Below are positions 5,412 to 10,594 of a stretch of 10,594 nt of DNA, in pieces. The DNA is from an uncultured Bacteroidales bacterium (GTDB lineage: Bacteria > Bacteroidota > Bacteroidia > Bacteroidales > F082): assembly GCA_946410535.1 (NCBI GenBank), contig CAMKAR010000042.1:1-10594 (forward strand), in the 5' to 3' direction. Numbering within the stretch: the stretch's first letter is position 1; every line of letters starts with the position of its first letter. Position numbers and translations under genes: made by a program. Under the pieces are notes generated by a model that had not been told where the DNA came from, made no database searches, and saw only the letters and a program-made list of their open reading frames with translations.

Positions 5412-6982
5412 TACTTAAAGAAACATCATTCACAAAAAATGTTACTACTAATGGTGCTTCAACTCCTGATTTTACTCAGGATATTGGGCAAAACAAAGCC
5501 TATTATATGGACTATCAAGGCTTTGCAGAAATATGTGTAGCCATGCTGTATTATCAAGTATATGATTTTGAAAATATTACAGCACCATTGGGTAAAGGAG
5601 GAAAACGACAATCTTTAGACAGCATGGATAATTATAATCTAGAGATAGCCTCTCTTTTTGACAATGTTTACATTAATGGGATTCCACTTGTGAACGAATC
5701 TTTCATTATGTTTGTCATAAAAGAAGAGAGAGAAATACATCATGGCCGACGTCAATTGAAATTTAGTAGAGATGCAAGATACAATAACCAAACAATTAAC
5801 GAGTCATGCATACAAGCTATTTCTCATGCACTAGGATGCTCAGAAAACGGAAGTTGGATTGTAACAGAGATGAATATTGGTAGAGAACCTGATAGTAGAC
5901 CGAGATTGGAGTTTTCAGCTATTGTTGTGGATGAAGAGAAACCAAAAGACTTTAAAAGTATACAAGAAAGATCCCAATTTATAAAGTCAATAAAACCATC
6001 ATATTTTGACTCTGTTGGATGTGTTACTCAATTATTAAAGAATGACCTCCCCCTCCAGCAAATCTTCTACGGAACGCCCGGCAGTGGCAAATCGTTCAAG
6101 GTGAAAAACGAAATACTCAAAGGCATCGGAGACGACTTCATTTTCCGCACCACCTTCCATCCCGATAGCGATTACGCTACTTTTGTAGGCTGCTATAAGC
6201 CCAAAATGGATGGTGACAACATCAAATACGAGTTTACACCTCAGGCATTCACCGAAGCATACGTAAAAGCCTGGCAAGAACCTGACAAACAAGTTTATCT
6301 CGTCATCGAAGAAATCAACCGTGGCAATTGCGCCCAGATCTTCGGCGACTTGTTCCAACTTTTAGACCGAAAAGGCGGCGTTTCGGAATACCCAATCAAT
6401 GCAGATGCCGATTTGAAGCAATATCTCGAAAAAACGTTGGGCCCTGACAATGAAGGCATCGCCAACGGCAAACTGAAACTGCCAGCCAACCTGAACATTG
6501 TGGCCACCATGAACACCAGCGACCAGTCGCTCTTCCCGATGGACTCGGCCTTCAAGCGCCGCTGGTCGTGGGAATGCGTACCTATCGACTATAACAATGA
6601 AAAATCTAAGGAGTTCACTATAACAATAGACGGCTCCAAATACAATTGGCCCAAGTTTTTGGAAGCCGTCAACATGAAAATTTTCGGCGCAACAGATTCA
6701 GAGGACAAACAAATGGGCAACTTCTTCATCAATGGCAATGTAGACGAACGACAATTCATCGACAAGGTGATGTTTTACCTTTGGAATGACATCTGCAAGG
6801 AAGAATACCGCACCACGAATAATTTCTTCCGCTACTATACCGACGACAAGAAAACCGAGACCAAGGAGTTCTCGTTCAACGAATTGTTTGGTTCAGATGC
6901 CAAAATACTCCTAAAGGGATTTATGGTCTTTCTTGAAGTGGATCCCGAAGCAACCGACGACTCCGAAACGACAACCGACTGA
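5408..6982 (+). CDS. McrB-type AAA+ GTPase subunit of a LlaJI/McrBC-like restriction enzyme
   Basis: A 524-aa motor subunit expected to bind GTP, assemble as a ring and activate the nuclease encoded next. Residues 1 to about 200 form an N-terminal domain I do not recognise; in relatives such as LlaJI this part recognises DNA. The AAA+ domain starts at about 212: Walker A GTPGSGKS (222-229), Walker B VYLVIEEIN (296-304), the McrB signature MNTSDQS (368-374) in place of the NKxD GTP motif, and an arginine pair in FKRRW (382-386). The start overlaps the methyltransferase stop (ATGA) and the stop overlaps the nuclease start (TGATG). Composition changes abruptly near 6040: about 37% GC by hand count over 5641-5940 and 27% over 5941-6000, against 57% over 6481-6600. 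The jump falls at the domain border, suggesting a chimeric gene. Confidence 0.9.
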   Translation: MILKETSFTKNVTTNGASTPDFTQDIGQNKAYYMDYQGFAEICVAMLYYQVYDFENITAPLGKGGKRQSLDSMDNYNLEIASLFDNVYINGIPLVNESFIMFVIKEEREIHHGRRQLKFSRDARYNNQTINESCIQAISHALGCSENGSWIVTEMNIGREPDSRPRLEFSAIVVDEEKPKDFKSIQERSQFIKSIKPSYFDSVGCVTQLLKNDLPLQQIFYGTPGSGKSFKVKNEILKGIGDDFIFRTTFHPDSDYATFVGCYKPKMDGDNIKYEFTPQAFTEAYVKAWQEPDKQVYLVIEEINRGNCAQIFGDLFQLLDRKGGVSEYPINADADLKQYLEKTLGPDNEGIANGKLKLPANLNIVATMNTSDQSLFPMDSAFKRRWSWECVPIDYNNEKSKEFTITIDGSKYNWPKFLEAVNMKIFGATDSEDKQMGNFFINGNVDERQFIDKVMFYLWNDICKEEYRTTNNFFRYYTDDKKTETKEFSFNELFGSDAKILLKGFMVFLEVDPEATDDSETTTD

Positions 6983-9237
6983 TGAAACTCTATTTTGAGG
7001 AATATCCCTATCCCGTGGACCTGCTCCGCAAGCATCTCGGCAACGAGGTCGGCTTGTCGTATCTTCAAGGCGGCAGTTTGGCCAAGGTGCCTTATGTGGG
7101 GTATTACTTCAACTCCGACATCAACGACACGGTTTTCATCCTTCCAAAGGTTTTCGTCTCAGAAAGCCAGCAAGCCTTCAATCGGTACAACCCTACCGAA
7201 ATCGTCGATCTTTCACCCAACGACAATCCCCTGAAAGCCAAGGCCGATGACGAGGTGGTTTTTGAGCTTTCGGCATGGCTCTATCAAGCCATCAACCATT
7301 TCTTGGAGCGCAAGCAACAGAGCAACATTGGGTCGGAAGTGCAAATCCAAAACGTCAGACCAAAGGGCGAGAATGGCTCCAAAACCATCATAGAGACCAT
7401 CCTGTCACTGATGGAATTCCAGAAAAAGCACCGCAACTTGTTCACTTACATCTCGCTCGTCAAGTCGAGCGGCAACAACAAGGTGCATTGGAACAAGACC
7501 ATCAGCAAGGTGCAACCTGTATTCCAAGACGACAGACCTTACTATATGGAGTTTCGCAACAAACGGAAGGTAATCAACTTCGACGAGGAACTGATAGTCC
7601 TTTTCTATTCCGTGCTCAACCACCTCAGCCTGACCTATCATTTCAGGCTGCAACTGGTGCAAGGTTTCAACATACTAAAACCATCGAAAATCAAGTCATT
7701 GATAGAAAGTGGAAAAGGCACAAGGATATTGAAGAAAACCCGCAGAAATTATTTCACTGACGAATTGGTGGAACTATGGAACTTGCTTTACGCCTATTTC
7801 GACAAAGCCGAAATGGCAGCTTCTGGGAAGCCTTATAAAGAAAAACTGTTGGTCAGCAACTTTAATCTCGTCTTTGAGGATATGATAGACCAACTTATCA
7901 GCGACAATCGCAACGAACTTCCCAGAGAATTATGGGAGCAGCCGGACGGCAAGGTGGTGGACCATATCTATCGCGATCAATCCATATTGGAAGAAAACAG
8001 GAAAATCTACTATATCGGAGACAGTAAATACTATAAGGAAAACACTGAATTAGGTGAGAACTCTATCTACAAGCAGTTCACTTATGCCAAAAACGTCATC
8101 CAATACAACATCAACGTCTTCAACACACGTCAAGACGACAGTGTGTTCCGCTATCGCGACCCATTGACCGAAGGCTATAACATCACGCCCAACTTTTTCA
8201 TTCGCGGCGTAATTGATTTCGACCATCCAAAGGACCAAGGGCAAAAACTCGTCAAAGACACGAGCTTTGAACGACCCAACAACCATTTTTTCAACCGCCT
8301 GTTTGACCGCGACACCTTGTTTTTGCAGTCCTACAACATCAATTTCATGTTTGTGTTGGCCTCCTATGTCGGCAACTCCGACGACACGGCCTTGAAAAAA
8401 TCAATACAAGCAATGTTTCGTCGAGATTTTCTGGCATTTATCGAATCACGTTTCGATTTCTCCATCCTAGAACCTCGAAGGAATAACCTGAAAGAAGCCG
8501 TGGAGCGCAATTTCAAGAAACTGATAGGCAAGGTCTACCAGCCGAGCGACAGCGGCAACCTGCTCATCCTCGCCCTCGACAAAGCCAAGCAGTACCAATT
8601 CGAAAACCTGCAACTCATCTCGCAAATCGAAGACGATTTCTATATCTATGACTACAAGTTAGGAGACAACCCGGAAGAGTCGGAAAAAGCGGCAAAGTTC
8701 CATTATTGGGAGACGACGACAATGGCAGCGGAAAAAGAAGCACCTGGCGACATCCAAATCGCCAATCCACAACCTGTTAAATACGAAAAGTTTAGGCCTA
8801 CCTCCATTTTATTTGGAGTTTACAAAGACCAACAGCATTTGGATTGGATTCTTAATAACCGCAAATACAATGTTCGTTTGGGCGACCGTGTAGGGGCCGT
8901 CAAACGCACAAGGCAGGTCACTTCGGCTGAATATCTTGTATTGTATGAGTTCCAAAATGAAGAGAATTACATGGTGTTCAAACTCAGCGACAAACACTCC
9001 ATTTGGGACACGGAAAAAATGGTGAAGATGGGCTACACCACTTCCAATCCCAATGATGAGGGAAGGATGTATTACATTTACAATCTTCTTGAAAAAACAG
9101 AGGATTTGGGGAAAATTGATGTTGAGTCAACCTTGATTGTTCCCAGAGAGGCGATTGCAAAACATACAGAAAGACAAGAGGACATTTATGCCACGCCCAT
9201 TTATGTATACAAGGACGAGATTCACAACATCGGCTGA
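6982..9237 (+). CDS. McrC/LlaJI-type restriction endonuclease subunit
   Basis: A 751-aa nuclease partner of the preceding McrB-like GTPase. The N-terminal half resembles LlaJI-type nuclease subunits, including KVHWNKTISKV (about 167-177), an element of this family. A PD-(D/E)XK core follows: LVFEDM (296-301), VVDH with Asp327 and GDSKYYK with Asp347 and Lys349, the expected metal-binding and catalytic residues. A C-terminal extension of about 150 residues (from about 600, beginning RPTSILFGVYKDQQHLDWIL) lies beyond the nuclease and looks like a separate domain; typical McrC proteins are about 350 aa. The ATG at 6982 overlaps the McrB stop. With a methyltransferase in the operon, the complex probably cuts unmethylated sites as LlaJI does, instead of methylated ones as classical McrBC does. 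No frameshift or missing catalytic residue is seen. Confidence 0.87.
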   Translation: MKLYFEEYPYPVDLLRKHLGNEVGLSYLQGGSLAKVPYVGYYFNSDINDTVFILPKVFVSESQQAFNRYNPTEIVDLSPNDNPLKAKADDEVVFELSAWLYQAINHFLERKQQSNIGSEVQIQNVRPKGENGSKTIIETILSLMEFQKKHRNLFTYISLVKSSGNNKVHWNKTISKVQPVFQDDRPYYMEFRNKRKVINFDEELIVLFYSVLNHLSLTYHFRLQLVQGFNILKPSKIKSLIESGKGTRILKKTRRNYFTDELVELWNLLYAYFDKAEMAASGKPYKEKLLVSNFNLVFEDMIDQLISDNRNELPRELWEQPDGKVVDHIYRDQSILEENRKIYYIGDSKYYKENTELGENSIYKQFTYAKNVIQYNINVFNTRQDDSVFRYRDPLTEGYNITPNFFIRGVIDFDHPKDQGQKLVKDTSFERPNNHFFNRLFDRDTLFLQSYNINFMFVLASYVGNSDDTALKKSIQAMFRRDFLAFIESRFDFSILEPRRNNLKEAVERNFKKLIGKVYQPSDSGNLLILALDKAKQYQFENLQLISQIEDDFYIYDYKLGDNPEESEKAAKFHYWETTTMAAEKEAPGDIQIANPQPVKYEKFRPTSILFGVYKDQQHLDWILNNRKYNVRLGDRVGAVKRTRQVTSAEYLVLYEFQNEENYMVFKLSDKHSIWDTEKMVKMGYTTSNPNDEGRMYYIYNLLEKTEDLGKIDVESTLIVPREAIAKHTERQEDIYATPIYVYKDEIHNIG

Positions 9238-9244
9238 ACCACTC

Positions 9245-9275
9245 TTGTTTTTTCGGCATTATTTTTGTACTTTTG
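9245..9275 (+). promoter_or_regulatory. near-consensus Bacteroidota promoter for the YqaE/Pmp3 gene
   Basis: A TTG -33 element at 9245-9247 and the -7 box TACTTTTG (9268-9275, followed by C) are separated by 20 bases, matching the Bacteroidota consensus spacing. It begins 7 bases after the nuclease stop codon and ends 20 bases before the ATG at 9296, so the following gene is transcribed independently of the restriction operon. Confidence 0.75.
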
Positions 9276-9295
9276 CAAAACAAATTACGCCAGTT

Positions 9296-9460
9296 ATGTC
9301 CTGCCTCCAAGTCATCTTAGCCATTATCTTTCCGCCTTTGGCGGTGATCGACCGCGGCTGCGGCTCGATGCTTATCGTTTTCCTGCTTACGCTTTGCGGC
9401 TGGGTGCCGGGTGTCATCGCCGCGCTGATTATCTTGAACAAGAATACCAACAGCAAGTGA
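9296..9460 (+). CDS. YqaE/Pmp3 family small membrane protein
   Basis: A 54-aa hydrophobic peptide with two predicted membrane helices (about residues 4-17 and 24-47). It shows the family pattern: LAIIFPPLAV in the first helix, then G-x-G-x-x-(L/I) in the loop and LTLCGWVPGVIAALIIL in the second. Members of the Pmp3/UPF0057 family are small plasma-membrane proteins linked to membrane potential and salt or stress responses in yeast and plants; the role in bacteria is less clear. The start is the first ATG after the strong promoter at 9245-9275; a longer frame from 9137 overlaps the nuclease gene and precedes the promoter, so it is rejected. It converges on the minus-strand lipoprotein, 12 bases apart. 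Confidence 0.85.
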   Translation: MSCLQVILAIIFPPLAVIDRGCGSMLIVFLLTLCGWVPGVIAALIILNKNTNSK

Positions 9461-9472
9461 CACCTTTTCGCA

Positions 9473-9652
9473 TCACAACCCGAAGACGTTTTTAAAAAAC
9501 TCCACCACCTCACCAACCACCTGCTTGCGCCTGCGGGTGATGGTGTGGTTTTCGCCTTGAGGCCCCCGAATGGAGGCTTTTTGCGCTTGGCAACCGGTCA
9601 GAAACACTATTCCTAACGCAGCAAATAGGATATAATGAACGAAGTGTCTCAT
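9473..9652 (-). CDS. small hypothetical lipoprotein
   Basis: A 59-aa frame on the minus strand with a clear lipoprotein signal: MRHFVHYILF, a hydrophobic stretch AALGIVF, then lipobox LTGC with Cys21 as the acylation site. The mature part is only 39 residues, basic in the middle (TRRRKQ, 40-45), with an amphipathic VVGEVVEFFKNVF end. I do not recognise the family. It lies downstream of purC on the same strand, after a hairpin terminator, with no obvious promoter of its own, so low-level read-through is possible. The signal peptide is the main evidence that this short frame is real. Confidence 0.65.
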   Translation of the reverse strand: MRHFVHYILFAALGIVFLTGCQAQKASIRGPQGENHTITRRRKQVVGEVVEFFKNVFGL

Positions 9653-9667
9653 AAGCGTTAAATCACC

Positions 9668-9700
9668 AAGAGTCCCTCAGCTCTTCGCCAAGGGACTCTT
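9668..9700 (-). terminator. hairpin terminator after purC
   Basis: A perfect 10-bp stem, AAGAGTCCCT (9668-9677) with AGGGACTCTT (9691-9700), around a 13-base loop, lies 19 bases past the purC stop. On the minus strand the following T run is short and interrupted, while on the plus strand there are four Ts, so it may work in both directions. Confidence 0.65.
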
Positions 9701-9719
9701 TTGGGATTTGTCGTTGAAG

Positions 9720-10594
9720 TTATAACTTCAAGTAATTCAACACATTGTTTTCAATGCGTTTCACTAAGTCTTCCGAATCGGGAGCCTTCTCAAACTTGTG
9801 CCCCGTTACCTTCTCGTAAAGCTCGATGTAACGCTCCGAAACGCTGTTGACGTATTCGGGCGTCATTTCAGGCACTTGTTGGCCTTCCTTGCCTTGGAAG
9901 CCGTTGGCCATCAGCCACTCGCGTACGAATTCTTTCGAGAGCTGCACCTGCGGCTCGCCCTTGGCGAAACGTTCCTCGTATTGGTCGGCGATGAAGTAGC
10001 GCGACGAGTCGGGCGTGTGGATTTCGTCCATCAGCACGATTTGGTCGCCAATCTTGCCGAACTCGTATTTCGTGTCGACGAGAATCAGGCCTTGCTTGGC
10101 CGCAATCTCGGTGCCGCGTTGGAAGAGCTTGTGGGTGATGTCCTCAATCTGCTTGTAGTCGCTTTCGCTAATCAATCCCTTGGCGATGATTTCCTCGCGT
10201 GAAATGTCCTCGTCGTGGCCTTCCTCGGCCTTGGTGGTCGGGGTGATGATGGGTTCGGCGAAGCGTTGGTGCTCCTTCATGCCGTCGGGAATTTGCACGC
10301 CGCAGATGGTGTGCTGTCCGCTCTTGTAGGTGCGCCACGAGCTGCCTGTCAAATAACCTCTGATAATCATCTCGATGGGGAAGGGCTTGCAGAGGCGGCC
10401 CACGGTGACCATCGGGTCGGGGGTGGCGAGCTTCCAGTTAGGGACGATGTCGGCGGTGGCGTCAAGGAACATGGCGGCTATCTGGTTGAGCACCTGCCCT
10501 TTATAAGGGATGCCCTTGGGCAGGATGACGTCGAAAGCCGAGATGCGGTCGGTGGCGACCATCACCATGTATTCGTCGTTGATGAAATAACAAT
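9720..10594 (-). CDS. purC: phosphoribosylaminoimidazole-succinocarboxamide synthase (5' end beyond window)
   Basis: SAICAR synthetase of de novo purine synthesis: it joins CAIR and aspartate using ATP. The 290 visible residues include [20 protein letters not shown] at the cut end, then SAICAR signature 1 ([16 protein letters not shown]) and signature 2 (LVDTKYEFG). Bacteroidota homologues are about 310-315 residues, so roughly 20-25 N-terminal residues lie past the right edge. The frame is open to the edge: the first internal ATG at 10568 lies inside conserved sequence and is not the start. The gene is GC-rich like the other core genes and ends with a hairpin terminator. It marks the return to core chromosome after the restriction island. 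Confidence 0.95.
   Translation of the reverse strand, partial: CYFINDEYMVMVATDRISAFDVILPKGIPYKGQVLNQIAAMFLDATADIVPNWKLATPDPMVTVGRLCKPFPIEMIIRGYLTGSSWRTYKSGQHTICGVQIPDGMKEHQRFAEPIITPTTKAEEGHDEDISREEIIAKGLISESDYKQIEDITHKLFQRGTEIAAKQGLILVDTKYEFGKIGDQIVLMDEIHTPDSSRYFIADQYEERFAKGEPQVQLSKEFVREWLMANGFQGKEGQQVPEMTPEYVNSVSERYIELYEKVTGHKFEKAPDSEDLVKRIENNVLNYLKL

Overview
The window looks like a chromosomal segment from a member of the Bacteroidales (Bacteroidota). Several intergenic regions carry the TAnnTTTG(C) -7 box used by the Bacteroidota housekeeping sigma factor. The gene content also fits: a YceD-rpmF pair, a DUF4298 protein, a lipid-anchored flavin-reductase-like protein, and PurC with both family signatures. 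The housekeeping genes are moderately GC-rich (63% in one hand-counted 60-base line, 961-1020), while parts of the central region are far more AT-rich (28% at 4561-4620). Genus cannot be fixed from this sequence alone.

Layout. The left block (1-1829) holds core genes. On the minus strand are the 5' part of rpmF (L32) and its upstream partner, a DUF177/YceD protein. On the plus strand are a DUF4298 protein and a flavin-reductase-like lipoprotein that ends in a clear intrinsic terminator. The central block (about 1830-9237) is accessory. It starts with a 33-bp repeat, then a 591-aa AlbA_2/HATPase transcriptional-regulator-like gene with its own promoter and a 15-bp tandem repeat. A second copy of the 33-bp repeat lies just past that gene. 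Next comes about 540 bp of non-coding but strongly structured DNA: an 87-nt nested hairpin, then an attenuator-like set of competing stems ending in a terminator. Directly after it lies a three-gene restriction-modification operon: a C5-cytosine methyltransferase, a McrB-type AAA+ GTPase and a McrC/LlaJI-type PD-(D/E)XK nuclease. Its genes overlap by 4 and 1 bases. The right block (9245-10594) returns to core genes: a YqaE/Pmp3 membrane peptide with a near-consensus promoter, a 59-aa lipoprotein on the minus strand, and purC running off the right edge.

How the genes work together. The methyltransferase should protect the host's own sites. The McrB-like motor, guided by an unrecognised N-terminal domain, should drive the McrC-like nuclease on foreign DNA. 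The organisation resembles LlaJI more than classical methyl-dependent McrBC, because a methyltransferase is built into the operon. Base composition jumps inside the McrB gene exactly where the N-terminal domain meets the AAA+ motor. This suggests that methyltransferase and recognition domain came as one module joined to an older motor-nuclease pair. The most unusual non-coding feature is the structured leader before the methyltransferase, which has the four-strand topology of an attenuator and could control the whole operon.
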